A stretch of 64,000 bases of DNA from Novosphingobium sp. 9. GTDB taxonomy: Bacteria > Pseudomonadota > Alphaproteobacteria > Sphingomonadales > Sphingomonadaceae. The stretch lies in NCBI RefSeq assembly GCF_025340265.1, contig NZ_CP022707.1, forward strand, positions 2,480,501-2,544,500, read 5' to 3'. Every line of letters starts with the position of its first letter. Positions within the stretch are counted from its first letter, which is position 1. Shown here one piece after another: positions 26,923 through 36,282 of this stretch. A model generated the notes under the pieces. The model had not been told where the DNA came from and searched no databases. It worked only from the letters and a program-made list of their open reading frames with translations. The translations under genes and the position numbers were made by a program.

Positions 26923-27441
26923 TCAGCTACCGTTCGGACCAGTACCCGGACCACCGCTACCGCCGGTCGTATCCGTACCTTGCGAACCGCTCATGCCTGC
27001 CGCACCGACCTGACCGATATTGCCGAACAGGTCCTGCAGGAACGTGCGATGGCGGCCAAGTGTCGGGGTAACGCCGCCCTCTGGCTTGAGGCGTACGACA
27101 TCTTCCATACCCTTCCGATCGACTGCGGTCACGTTACCCTGCTGGTCGAAACGAACCCGAAGAATCGTTTCCTGGGTGGTGCGCGGGCGACCGAAGGGAG
27201 GGGTCGAGACGACCTGCGAGACATAGTACCAGTCCTTGGGGCCGAACTGGCTTTCGAAAGTGGGGCGACCCATCGTCTTTTCGACCGAAAGGCGATTGTC
27301 CACGCCCGGCTCGACCTGAGACACAAGCGTCTGATCAATGATGTAGCCGCGGTGATCGCGAATCGAGGAGCACCCGCCAGCGAGTGTCGCCAGCCCCAGA
27401 ACGAGACCCGTCGCCAGGACGTTCCGACCGAAAGTGTGCAT
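26923..27441 (-). CDS. bamE: Outer membrane protein assembly factor BamE-like lipoprotein
   Basis: A 172-residue lipoprotein starting at the ATG at 27441; ATLAGGC is the lipobox (Cys about residue 24). [31 protein letters not shown] is the SmpA/BamE core and [17 protein letters not shown] follows. The C-terminus has a Gly/Thr/Ser-rich tail (about the last 25 residues) that is an alphaproteobacterial extension. It should stabilise the BAM complex in outer membrane protein insertion. It is divergent from the ubiquinol-cytochrome c chaperone gene. Confidence 0.88.
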   Translation of the reverse strand: MHTFGRNVLATGLVLGLATLAGGCSSIRDHRGYIIDQTLVSQVEPGVDNRLSVEKTMGRPTFESQFGPKDWYYVSQVVSTPPFGRPRTTQETILRVRFDQQGNVTAVDRKGMEDVVRLKPEGGVTPTLGRHRTFLQDLFGNIGQVGAAGMSGSQGTDTTGGSGGPGTGPNGS

Positions 27442-27613
27442 CCGTGTACTCCAAATCCCCGAGGCCCGGACATACTGGCCATTGCCAGCGCGGACCGCGT
27501 CCATATATCGCAGCAGAGCCTTAGGGCTCCACAGCGCCGCGCGCAATGGGGGTTGCGTCGCGGCGATTGAATTGCGCATGAATGATCTGCTTGTTGCCGG
27601 TACGGAGCCCACG

Positions 27614-28129
27614 ATGTCCCTGATCCAGCGCCTGTTTTCCCGCTCGACAAACAGCAGCGAAGCGATGCGCCCGCTCTGGCTGGAGATCATCGCGATCGCG
27701 CGAAATCCTGACTGGTATTCGCGATATGGCATTGCGGATAGCGTGGCAGGCCGTTTCGATGCACTCGTGCTCGTGCTTGCACTGGTCATGCTGCGGATGG
27801 AACGTGATCCTGTCCTCATCGTCCATTCCGTCCACCTGACCGAACTGTTTGTCGAAGACATTGATGGCCAGTTGCGCCAGTCAGGCGTCGGAGATCTGGT
27901 CGTCGGCAAGCGCATGGGCGAGCTGATGCGCGTACTTGGCGGACGCACAGGCGCACTGCGAAATGCGCTACCACTGGGAAGCCCTGCGCTGGTCCCGCTG
28001 CTTGGACGCAACGTGACGACATCGAGCGATGAAAACCTGATTGGGCTGGCAGATGCCATCATGCGACTGTGGACAACACTGGACCGTACTTCCGACGATG
28101 CCCTTATCTCGGCAAGGATTGAAATATGA
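27614..28129 (+). CDS. Ubiquinol-cytochrome c chaperone family protein
   Basis: A 171-residue protein starting at the ATG at 27614 (MSLIQRLFSRS). ALRPLW-like AMRPLWLEIIAIARNPDWYSRYGIADSVAGRF and the central FDALVLVLALVMLRMERD match the CBP3/UQCC domain of alphaproteobacteria, followed by QLRQSGVGDLVVGKRM. Homologues help assemble the cytochrome bc1 complex. An upstream in-frame ATG (27578) would add residues not seen in relatives. Its stop overlaps the YceD gene start (ATGA). Confidence 0.85.
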   Translation: MSLIQRLFSRSTNSSEAMRPLWLEIIAIARNPDWYSRYGIADSVAGRFDALVLVLALVMLRMERDPVLIVHSVHLTELFVEDIDGQLRQSGVGDLVVGKRMGELMRVLGGRTGALRNALPLGSPALVPLLGRNVTTSSDENLIGLADAIMRLWTTLDRTSDDALISARIEI

Positions 28130-28644
28130 CCGACGACACATCCTCCCCGGAATTTTCACGCTTTTTCGACATTCGTCAGGCCGAAGGGCAAATTGTCCGG
28201 ATCGAAGCCAACAACGACGAATGCGCTGGCCTTGCTGCACGTTTCGACCTCGTACAGGTCAATAATCTTGTCGCTGAGGTCTCGCTTACACGCGTGGAGC
28301 ACAAAGTCGAAGTTCGCGGAACGCTGATCGCGGATTTCGTGCAAGCCTGCGCGGTATCTGCCGAAGACCTTGATGTCCACGTGGCTGAACCCCTCGAATT
28401 TTGCTTCGTGCAAGAAGAGCGCACCTACAAGCCAGACGAGGAGATCGAACTCGAGGCACACGAACTGGATGAAATTCCTTACGATGGCTCACGTTTCGAC
28501 CTTGGCGAGGCGGTTGCACAGAGCCTTGCACTCGCGATCGATCCATTTCTTACGGGACCCGAAGCAGATGCTGCCCGTATCGCTGTCGGGCTGGGGACAC
28601 CGCAGGACCATGGGCCATTTGCAGCCCTAAAGAACTTAAAGTAA
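28126..28644 (+). CDS. YceD family protein (DUF177)
   Basis: A 172-residue acidic protein. The conserved core is EVRGTLIADFVQACAVSAEDLDVHVAEPLEFCFV followed by the ELEAHELDEIPYDGSRFDLGEAVAQSLALAIDPF stretch, both diagnostic for DUF177. In plants and bacteria the family is linked to 23S rRNA and ribosome maturation, and it is often followed by rpmF and plsX; here neither follows. It is translationally coupled to the bc1 chaperone gene. The first cysteine of the family CxR(C) motif is kept (QACAVS). Confidence 0.88.
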   Translation: MTDDTSSPEFSRFFDIRQAEGQIVRIEANNDECAGLAARFDLVQVNNLVAEVSLTRVEHKVEVRGTLIADFVQACAVSAEDLDVHVAEPLEFCFVQEERTYKPDEEIELEAHELDEIPYDGSRFDLGEAVAQSLALAIDPFLTGPEADAARIAVGLGTPQDHGPFAALKNLK

Positions 28645-28739
28645 CACCCGCGATGCAGCGTATTGCGGGCATATGAGTTTAGGCACACACTGACGTCAAG
28701 CATACCCCTGCCAATTGCGAGAAAACCGGAATACCCGTC

Positions 28740-29468
28740 ATGAGCGTGACGAAAGACGAACTTTCCGCCTATCTAAACGGTAGACTAGATGCCGGAGCAG
28801 CAGCACGCATCGAAGCGGAGGCCGCTAGCGATCCCGAGTTGGCCCGGCAACTTGCCGCACATAGAGATTCAGTGGCGGCATCAAGCGAAGCAGAGCACAC
28901 AGCACAAACGCGCCCAGCACAGGTTCTAGACTTTGCCGCCGCCCGTAACCGCCGAGTCAAACAGGCCAAAGCCGAAGAGAAGGCCCGGAAAAAACGGGCC
29001 AAGCAACCGGTGTTTACACGCCCAGGCCTTGCCATCGCGCTGATAGCCTGCCTCGGTGGAGGAACGATGCTGGGCATGAATATCTACGGACCGCCGGACA
29101 TCGCGTTGCATGACGGAGAATTGGTGGCCGGAACTCAATTGGCACAAGTGCTTGAAACGCAGCTATCGGGAACCATTCCCTCACGCGTAGACAGTACGCC
29201 ATACCACATTCTGGCCAGTTTTCGGCGAGCGGGTGGAACCTTCTGTCGGCTTTTTTCCAGCCCGCATCTCGCCGGGATTGCCTGCAAGAATGAAGCGGGG
29301 TGGATACTGCCCCAAACGATTTCAAGCGATCGCATATTGCCCAACGAGCTTACCGATACTTCGCCGGAAGGCGAAGCGTTGGCAGCGGCGGCCCAGCGCA
29401 TGTCACTGGGCGATGCGATGGATCAGCAGCAAGAGCAATCCGCACGAACGATGGGCTGGCGCTCCTGA
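28740..29468 (+). CDS. Anti-sigma factor-like membrane protein
   Basis: A 242-residue protein. The first 45 residues (LSAYLNGRLDAGAAARIEAEAASDPELARQLAAH) form the helix bundle seen in anti-sigma factors but lack the zinc-binding HxxxCxxC. A basic segment (ARKKRAKQPVF) precedes one transmembrane helix (about 100-118), and the rest is a periplasmic domain with an SFRRAGGTFCRLFSS motif. No sigma factor gene is adjacent, so either its partner is elsewhere or it acts otherwise. It is 95 bases after the YceD gene and likely has its own promoter. Confidence 0.72.
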   Translation: MSVTKDELSAYLNGRLDAGAAARIEAEAASDPELARQLAAHRDSVAASSEAEHTAQTRPAQVLDFAAARNRRVKQAKAEEKARKKRAKQPVFTRPGLAIALIACLGGGTMLGMNIYGPPDIALHDGELVAGTQLAQVLETQLSGTIPSRVDSTPYHILASFRRAGGTFCRLFSSPHLAGIACKNEAGWILPQTISSDRILPNELTDTSPEGEALAAAAQRMSLGDAMDQQQEQSARTMGWRS

Positions 29469-29482
29469 ACCAGCCCTAACCG

Positions 29483-31321
29483 TCAATTCAAGTCACGAAT
29501 ATCCATGTCGGCATAGCGCTGCTGGCGCCGGACTGCGATAGTTATCCTGCGCTCCTTGCCGGACTTTTCATCTGCGAACTGACGCTCGAAACGAACTCCA
29601 TCTGCGGTCGCATCCTCCCAGTCGGACATCAACATAACCGCACCTTCCGGACGCAGCCATGAGACCGAATAGGGTAACGAGACAAAGCCCTCCAGGCTAC
29701 CCGCTCGCCGGGCGGCAAGATCAAAAACCCACCCCTCAAGGCCCCTGTCACGGCCATGCCAATCGACCCAACCAATCGGATTATCCTGGCAGTAGGCGTT
29801 GTTATTACCTTCCTGAGTACGCCCGAACTCGTCTCCTGCTGTAAGCATAATCGTCCCCACAGACCCGAAAAGCGTTGCCAACAATGCCTTTAGATCTGCC
29901 TGACGAGCCTCAAGCACCTGCAAATCAGCGCTGACGCCTTCAACACCATTGTTCCAGCTATAGTTCTCGCGATGCCCGTCAAGGTTACTCTCACCATTCA
30001 ACTCGTTGTGACGAGAGGCATAAGCGACGCAATCTGCCAGCGTAAAACCATCATGTGCAGCAAGGAAATTAACCGAGCGGCAGGGTTTTCCAGGTGCACT
30101 GGGGCCGAATACATCTGACGAACCGGCAAGGCGCGTAGCCAGCACACCGATACCTTCGTCACCTCGCCAGAAACGGCGCACATCATCCCGAAATCTGTCG
30201 TTCCATTCGAGCCAGTGCGACGGGAAATTGCCTAGCTGATAGCCGCCCGGTCCGATGTCCCAGGGCTCGGCGATCATCACGCGGTCTGCCAAGATCACAT
30301 CGTTTGCTATGTCCGCAAAGATCGGTGCATTCACAGCAAAGCCAGGTCCACGCGCCAGAACGGGAGCAAGATCAAAGCGGAAACCATCGACACCGCATGC
30401 GGTCACAAAGTGACGTAAACTGTCGAGCGTCAATTGGCGAACAGACGGCCGAGCGAAATCCAGAGTGTTGCCGCAGCCTGTGTCGTTGAGAAGCATCCCG
30501 TCGGGTGCCGCCGCATAAGCGGCCGCATCCAGTCCTCGGAGGCAGATGGTCCCGCCGAACACATCGCTCTCCCCTGTGTGGTTAAACACCAGGTCAAGCA
30601 ACACGCCGATTCCAGCCTCATGCAGCGCGGCGACGGTTTCCCGCAGTTCCTGTACGCCGCCAGGACACAGCCCCGGATCCAAGGCCATTGGCGCGACAGG
30701 ATTGTACCCCCAGCCGTTGCGCAGGCCGAGCGGTGGCAAATGCCGCTCGTCGATCCACGCCACGATAGGCATCAATTCGACCGCAGTCACATGCAAGCGC
30801 TTGAGATGTTCGATCACTGGCGGGGTTGCAAGTGCCGCAACAGTACCCCGAATCGCTTCAGGAACTTCCGGGTGCTGGATCGTGAAGCCGCGGACGTTGA
30901 CCTCGTAGATCAGCCCGCCGACCGAGAAAATTGGCTTCTGTGCTGGCTGCTGGTCGACGGGTGCGCGAACGATCGCACGAGGTACAATATCCGCCGTCTC
31001 TTCACCGAACCACCCGAGACGGGCATTCTGTTCAAATCGACGATCGAGTTCCCGAGCATACGGGTCCACCAGAAGCTTCGCGGCATCGAACCACCGCCCT
31101 GCTTGGGGATTCCATTCCCCATCCGCGCGATAACCATAATGCTGGCCGTCAAGCCTGCCAGGCAGTTCAAGGCTCCAGTTATCGTCCGCCCGCACCATCG
31201 GGTAGCGCGTTTCCATGCCCTCCTTATCGAAGAGGCACAGCCATACCTGTTTCGCAAGTGGGGAACGCACGGCAAAGTGTGTTCGATCGCCCTCGATATG
31301 GCCCCCCAATCGCAACGTCAC
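29483..31321 (-). CDS. glgX: Glycogen debranching enzyme GlgX
   Basis: A 612-residue GH13 isoamylase-type enzyme starting at GTG. The CBM48-like N-terminus is followed by the (beta/alpha)8 barrel: GVLLDLVFNHTGES, GFRFDLAP with the nucleophile aspartate, MIAEPWDIGPGGYQLGNFP with the acid/base glutamate, and NFLAAHDGFTLADCV. It removes alpha-1,6 branches left by phosphorylase. The start overlaps the glgA stop. It is the last gene of the glgP-glgB-glgC-glgA-glgX operon. Confidence 0.95.
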   Translation of the reverse strand: MTLRLGGHIEGDRTHFAVRSPLAKQVWLCLFDKEGMETRYPMVRADDNWSLELPGRLDGQHYGYRADGEWNPQAGRWFDAAKLLVDPYARELDRRFEQNARLGWFGEETADIVPRAIVRAPVDQQPAQKPIFSVGGLIYEVNVRGFTIQHPEVPEAIRGTVAALATPPVIEHLKRLHVTAVELMPIVAWIDERHLPPLGLRNGWGYNPVAPMALDPGLCPGGVQELRETVAALHEAGIGVLLDLVFNHTGESDVFGGTICLRGLDAAAYAAAPDGMLLNDTGCGNTLDFARPSVRQLTLDSLRHFVTACGVDGFRFDLAPVLARGPGFAVNAPIFADIANDVILADRVMIAEPWDIGPGGYQLGNFPSHWLEWNDRFRDDVRRFWRGDEGIGVLATRLAGSSDVFGPSAPGKPCRSVNFLAAHDGFTLADCVAYASRHNELNGESNLDGHRENYSWNNGVEGVSADLQVLEARQADLKALLATLFGSVGTIMLTAGDEFGRTQEGNNNAYCQDNPIGWVDWHGRDRGLEGWVFDLAARRAGSLEGFVSLPYSVSWLRPEGAVMLMSDWEDATADGVRFERQFADEKSGKERRITIAVRRQQRYADMDIRDLN

Positions 31322-32802
31322 GCTACGCTCGCGACCAGCCGGCGATACAGATCAGCGTAAGCACTGCCGCTCGACGCCCAGGAAAAGTCCGCCTTCATGC
31401 CATTACGCTGCATCCGTCCCCACTGTTCTTCGTCGTTATAGAGTTCGCTGGCACGGGTAACAGCCGCTGCCAGCGCATAATAATTGACCCCATCGTGCTG
31501 GATGCCGGTCGCGACACCGGCAGCAAGCGCGGCAGGGTTAGCATCAATCACCGTATCGGCAAGACCGCCGGTACGTGCAACCACAGGAACGCAGCCATAA
31601 GCCAGGCCGTACAGTTGTGTCAGACCGCAAGGCTCGAAACGTGACGGCAAGAGTATCGCATCACCGCCGCCCTGCATGCGATGAGACAAAGCCTCATTAT
31701 ACCCTATCCGAATGCCGACCCGGCCGGGGTGACGCTCTGCCGCCTGCTGGAGAGCCATTTCGTAACCTGCATCGCCAGACCCCAGCACGGCAAGCCGCGC
31801 TCCCATGCCGACCAGATGGTCGATCACTTCAACCAGTACATCCATGCCTTTCTGCCAGGTAAGCCGGCTCACGACGATGAATATAGGGCCTCCCGCGCGC
31901 GCGCCCTCGCCCGCATCCAACCCAAACTCGATTTCCAACGCACGTTTGTTTTCCACTCGTTTTGCAAGCGAGCGAGCACTGAAAGCATGCTTGAGGTTAG
32001 GGTCGTGTTCTGGCCCCCATACGGCTGCATCGATCCCGTTGAGAATACCGCTGACGTCCCCCCGGCGCGCGCGAACCACCCCTTCCAGACCCATGCCGAA
32101 CTCGGGACTCTCTATCTCGCGTGCATACGTCGGGCTGACAGTGGTGATCGCATCAGCGGTAACGAGCCCAGCCTTCAGCAGGCTGATACCGCCATGATAT
32201 TCGATGCCGTCAATGGACCACGCAGTCTCCGGCAGTCCCAATCGTGGAAAGACCTCGGCACCGAACCAGCCCTGAAAGGCGATGTTGTGGATCGTGACGA
32301 TCGAAGGAATTCTCTGCCCATCGATGAACGGCGCCCAACGAAGGTATGCACACGCCATCGCCCCTTGCCAATCGTGCGCATGGACGAGATCGAACACCGC
32401 TGTTTTGCCACGCCGCTGGATCGCCCCACCCGCGATGTCTGCTGCGGCCCTCCCGAGCGCGGCAAAGCGCTGCCAGTTATCGCTCCAGTCATGCCCGGCC
32501 GAATCGGAATACGGTTTGCCTTCCCGTACATACAGACCCGGCGCGTCGAGAACCAATAGAGCGTGCCCGTCAACCTTTGCCGACAGGAGACGCGCCGGAG
32601 TTCCCAGCAAGGAGTCCCACACATGCACGGTCTTGCTGCGGCCGAGTGAGGCAAGGACGGCAGGATAACCGGGCATCAACGTCGTCACCTCAACGCCATG
32701 CGGCATCAAGGCCTGCGGCAAAGCCCCCACAACATCGGCCAACCCACCTGTCTTGACGATTGGAACTGCCTCGGAAGCGACCGAGAGAACCTTGAGCGGC
32801 AT
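31318..32802 (-). CDS. glgA: Glycogen synthase GlgA
   Basis: A 494-residue GT5 glycosyltransferase. VLSVASEAVPIVKTGGLADVVGALP is the ADP-glucose-binding N-terminal motif, and VPVVARTGGLADTV is the C-terminal GT-B repeat. The ATG at 32802 is favoured: AGGGA lies eight bases upstream, while a GTG at 32808 is too close to it. It adds glucose from ADP-glucose to the growing chain in the cytoplasm. It follows glgC by 29 bases. Confidence 0.96.
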   Translation of the reverse strand: MPLKVLSVASEAVPIVKTGGLADVVGALPQALMPHGVEVTTLMPGYPAVLASLGRSKTVHVWDSLLGTPARLLSAKVDGHALLVLDAPGLYVREGKPYSDSAGHDWSDNWQRFAALGRAAADIAGGAIQRRGKTAVFDLVHAHDWQGAMACAYLRWAPFIDGQRIPSIVTIHNIAFQGWFGAEVFPRLGLPETAWSIDGIEYHGGISLLKAGLVTADAITTVSPTYAREIESPEFGMGLEGVVRARRGDVSGILNGIDAAVWGPEHDPNLKHAFSARSLAKRVENKRALEIEFGLDAGEGARAGGPIFIVVSRLTWQKGMDVLVEVIDHLVGMGARLAVLGSGDAGYEMALQQAAERHPGRVGIRIGYNEALSHRMQGGGDAILLPSRFEPCGLTQLYGLAYGCVPVVARTGGLADTVIDANPAALAAGVATGIQHDGVNYYALAAAVTRASELYNDEEQWGRMQRNGMKADFSWASSGSAYADLYRRLVASVA

Positions 32803-32831
32803 CGACACATTCCCTTCAGCGTGCGCCGTCG

Positions 32832-34094
32832 TCAGGCTTCGAGGCGCGCGATCATCTGCTTGGTGATAAGGCAGACGCCGTTGTCGGTACGTCGGAAACG
32901 CCTTGCGTCAAGTTCGGGGTCTTCGCCCACAATCAGACCTTCGGGAATACGGACGCCAGAGTCGATAATAACTCTACTGAGCCGAGCATGGCGACCGATG
33001 TTACAGTACGGCAGAATCACTGCCTCACTTACTTCCGACCATGACCCCATCTTCACACCAGTAAACAGCAGCGATCGACGGGCCATTGCACCCGATACAA
33101 TGCAGTCCTGGCTGATGAGCGAGGAGATTGCCTGGCCACGCCGCCCGTCCTCGTCATGCACGAATTTGGCAGGTGCCGCCACGACCGTGTCCGTCCAAAT
33201 TGGCCAGTCGCGATCGTACATGTTGAGCTTGGGGACGGTATCAGTGAGATCGATGTTCGCCTCGAAATAAGCATCCACAGTACCGACGTCCCGCCAGTAT
33301 TCCTCAATCTCGTCCGAGGCACGGATGCAGGAATTGGTGAAGCGATGTGCTACCGCCTTCCCGTGCTTGACGATGTAAGGGATCACGTCACCGCCAAAGT
33401 CTCGCCTGCTGTCTGGATCTGCTGCATCTCGGCGCAACTGCTCGAACAGAAACTCGGTCTCGAACACATAGATACCCATGGACGCCAAAGCATGATCGGT
33501 ATCCCCCGGAATCGCGGGGGGATCGGCAGGCTTTTCGAGGAACGAGGTTATCACGTCGTTTTCGTCGACGTGCATCACCCCGAATGCCGTCGCATCCTCA
33601 CGCGGCACGACAAGGCACCCGACGGTTACATCCGCGCCCGAATTGACGTGCTGCTGCAGCATCAACTCATAATCCATCTTGTAGATGTGATCACCTGCAA
33701 GGATCACCATGTACTTGGGGGCATGTACAGCGATGATATCGATGTTCTGGTATACTGCATCGGCTGTCCCCTCATACCACAGCAATTCAGAGATACGCTG
33801 GCTGGCTGGAAGGATATCAAAGCTCTCGTTGCGTTCGGGGCGCATGAAGTTCCACGCGCGGTTCATATGCCGGATCAGGCTATGCGCCTTGTATTGCGTG
33901 GCGACGCCGATCCGGCGGATGCCGGAATTGATCGCATTCGAAAGCGCGAAATCGATGATGCGGCTGACCCCGCCAAAATAGACCGCCGGTTTTGCGCGGT
34001 TATCGGTCAACTCCTTGAGACGACTACCGCGCCCTCCGGCAAGGACATAGGCCATGGCATCGCGGGCAAGCGGCTGGCCAGTGGGAGTGCGCAT
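32832..34094 (-). CDS. glgC: Glucose-1-phosphate adenylyltransferase
   Basis: A 420-residue nucleotidyltransferase. [28 protein letters not shown] is the pyrophosphorylase motif, with the activator-site lysine in [18 protein letters not shown] and the left-handed beta-helix C-terminus ([15 protein letters not shown]) complete the family. It makes ADP-glucose, the rate-limiting step in glycogen synthesis, and homologues are allosterically controlled by glycolytic intermediates. The start has AGAGG just upstream. It lies between glgB and glgA. Confidence 0.97.
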   Translation of the reverse strand: MRTPTGQPLARDAMAYVLAGGRGSRLKELTDNRAKPAVYFGGVSRIIDFALSNAINSGIRRIGVATQYKAHSLIRHMNRAWNFMRPERNESFDILPASQRISELLWYEGTADAVYQNIDIIAVHAPKYMVILAGDHIYKMDYELMLQQHVNSGADVTVGCLVVPREDATAFGVMHVDENDVITSFLEKPADPPAIPGDTDHALASMGIYVFETEFLFEQLRRDAADPDSRRDFGGDVIPYIVKHGKAVAHRFTNSCIRASDEIEEYWRDVGTVDAYFEANIDLTDTVPKLNMYDRDWPIWTDTVVAAPAKFVHDEDGRRGQAISSLISQDCIVSGAMARRSLLFTGVKMGSWSEVSEAVILPYCNIGRHARLSRVIIDSGVRIPEGLIVGEDPELDARRFRRTDNGVCLITKQMIARLEA

Positions 34095-34111
34095 CCTCTT
34101 TTTCTCTCCGG

Positions 34112-36274
34112 TTATCCCGCATATTCGAACATCAGCGTCGATAGCGGTGGCAAGGTTATTATCGCAAATCCGTCCTCGGCCTTCACCTGACCGAGATTGC
34201 CCTTCCCCGATCCACCGTAATACGGTGAGTCGGAGTTAAGTATTTCATTCCATTTGCCAGCAAACGGCAACGGGATACGATAGCCGGTGCGCGTCGCTGG
34301 CGTCATATTCGAGATCACCGCAATCGGCTTCGCCGCTGGCGCCTTGCGCAGCCAGGCAAAGACCGAGTTGTCGCTGTCATCGACGATCAGCCACTCGAAG
34401 CCCTCACCTTCACAATCCGCCCCGTGCAGCGCAGGCTTGCTACGGTAGACCCGGTTGAGATCGCGCACCAGATTGCGCACCCCTTCGTGGGCAGGCGCCG
34501 CACGCAGTTCCCAATCCAGTGCGCGATCTTCGCTCCATTCCCGGCGCTGCGCGAATTCCTGCCCCATGAACAGCAACTTCTTGCCGGGATACCCCCACAT
34601 CAGCGCATAGTAGGCCCGCAGGTTTGCGAACTTCTGCCAGTCATCCCCGCTCATCTTGGAGAGCAGCGAGCCTTTGCCGTGGACCACTTCATCATGGCTC
34701 AGGGCGAGAACATAGTTTTCCGAGAATGCATAGGTCAGCCCGAACGTGATGTCCTCGTGATGAAAGCGACGGTGCACCGCGTCACGCCCCATGTAGCGCA
34801 ACGTGTCATGCATGAAGCCCATGTTCCACTTGAATCCGAAGCCGAGGGCCGTTGGCCGCTTGCCTTCCTGCGCATCATACGCAGGCTGGGTAACGCCCGG
34901 CCACGCAGTCGATTCCTCGGCGATGGTCATGAAACCAGGATTCTGGGCGTAGAGTTCCTTGTTGACCGCGCGCAGGAAATCCACCGCCTCCCAATTCTCA
35001 CGACCACCCTGCTCGTTGGGTATCCACTCGCCGTCCTTTCGCGAATAATCGCGATAAAGCATCGAGGCGACCGCATCGACGCGCAGGCCATCCACATGAT
35101 AGCGCTCTGCCCAGAACAACGCATTGTTGACGAGAAAACTCGCCACTTCACGCCGTCCGAAATTGTAGATCAGTGTGTTCCAGTCAGGATGATAGCCCTG
35201 TTTGGGGTCTTCATGCTCGTAAAGCGCGGTGCCGTCGAACCGCACAAGGCCATGCTCATCGGTAGGGAAATGGGCAGGAACCCAGTCAAGAATTACGCCA
35301 ATCCCTGCACGATGGGCACCATCGACGAACCGAGCAAATCCGGCCGGTTCGCCAAAGCGCGAACTCGGTGCGAACAGGCCTGTCGTCTGATAGCCCCATG
35401 AAGGGTCGTAGGGATGCTCCGAGATCGGCAAGAACTCGATATGCGTAAACCCCATCTCGACGACGTAGGGTATCAACTGCTCGGCCAGTTCGTCCCAGGT
35501 CAGAAACCAGTTCCACCTGTCACGCTGCCATGATCCGGCATGAACCTCATAGATAGAAACGGGAGCACACCGTGGGTCCGTGGAGGCCCAGTGTGAGAGA
35601 TGCGCCTCATCTCCCCAGTCGAGCTCGGCAGGGCGCGCCGTAAGCGAGGCATTGGCGGGCCGAATTTCTGCGCGGAATGCGAACGGGTCCGCCTTGAGCG
35701 GCTGTACGACCCCGTCTTCGCTAACGATGTGATACTTGTACGCCCGGTAATCGGCGATATCGGGCAGGAAGATTTCCCAAACTCCAATATCCTTGCGCAA
35801 TCGCATGACGTGGCGACCAGGATTCCAGTCATTGAAATCACCAACCACACCGACAAGTCGGGCATTGGGCGCCCATACCGCGAAATGCACGCCATGTGCG
35901 CCTTCGTGCTCGATCAGGTGCGCGCCAAGCTTGTCGTACAACCGAAAGTGCGTGCCCTGCGCGATCAGTAGGTCGTCCATCGGTCCCAGAACCGGGCCGA
36001 AGGTATAGGGGTCCGTCACAAGCCATTCGTGCCCTTGCGCACTACAACGATAGCGGATCGGCTGCGGCTTGCACATCAGCCGCCCTTCAAATAGCCCTTT
36101 GCCATCAATGAGGCCCAGCGTGCCGATCCAGCGCCCGTCGAGCGAGAACGCCTCCGCCCTTTCGGCACCGGGCAGAATAGCCCGTGCAAACGTTCCCTCC
36201 GGCCCCTCATGCAATCCGAGCAAGGCAAAGGGATCCGCGTTCTGCCCGGCCAGCAACGCATCAAGAGCATTCAC
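34112..36274 (-). CDS. glgB: 1,4-alpha-glucan branching enzyme GlgB
   Basis: A 720-residue GH13 enzyme, the usual length. I use the GTG at 36274 ([22 protein letters not shown]); the frame runs back to 36400, but that part overlaps glgP. CBM48-like N-terminal domains are followed by the barrel: [28 protein letters not shown] with the nucleophile aspartate, [12 protein letters not shown] with the acid/base glutamate, and [13 protein letters not shown]. It introduces alpha-1,6 branches. Eight bases separate it from the corrected glgP stop. Confidence 0.95.
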   Translation of the reverse strand: MNALDALLAGQNADPFALLGLHEGPEGTFARAILPGAERAEAFSLDGRWIGTLGLIDGKGLFEGRLMCKPQPIRYRCSAQGHEWLVTDPYTFGPVLGPMDDLLIAQGTHFRLYDKLGAHLIEHEGAHGVHFAVWAPNARLVGVVGDFNDWNPGRHVMRLRKDIGVWEIFLPDIADYRAYKYHIVSEDGVVQPLKADPFAFRAEIRPANASLTARPAELDWGDEAHLSHWASTDPRCAPVSIYEVHAGSWQRDRWNWFLTWDELAEQLIPYVVEMGFTHIEFLPISEHPYDPSWGYQTTGLFAPSSRFGEPAGFARFVDGAHRAGIGVILDWVPAHFPTDEHGLVRFDGTALYEHEDPKQGYHPDWNTLIYNFGRREVASFLVNNALFWAERYHVDGLRVDAVASMLYRDYSRKDGEWIPNEQGGRENWEAVDFLRAVNKELYAQNPGFMTIAEESTAWPGVTQPAYDAQEGKRPTALGFGFKWNMGFMHDTLRYMGRDAVHRRFHHEDITFGLTYAFSENYVLALSHDEVVHGKGSLLSKMSGDDWQKFANLRAYYALMWGYPGKKLLFMGQEFAQRREWSEDRALDWELRAAPAHEGVRNLVRDLNRVYRSKPALHGADCEGEGFEWLIVDDSDNSVFAWLRKAPAAKPIAVISNMTPATRTGYRIPLPFAGKWNEILNSDSPYYGGSGKGNLGQVKAEDGFAIITLPPLSTLMFEYAG

Positions 36275-36282
36275 AGGGGGCT

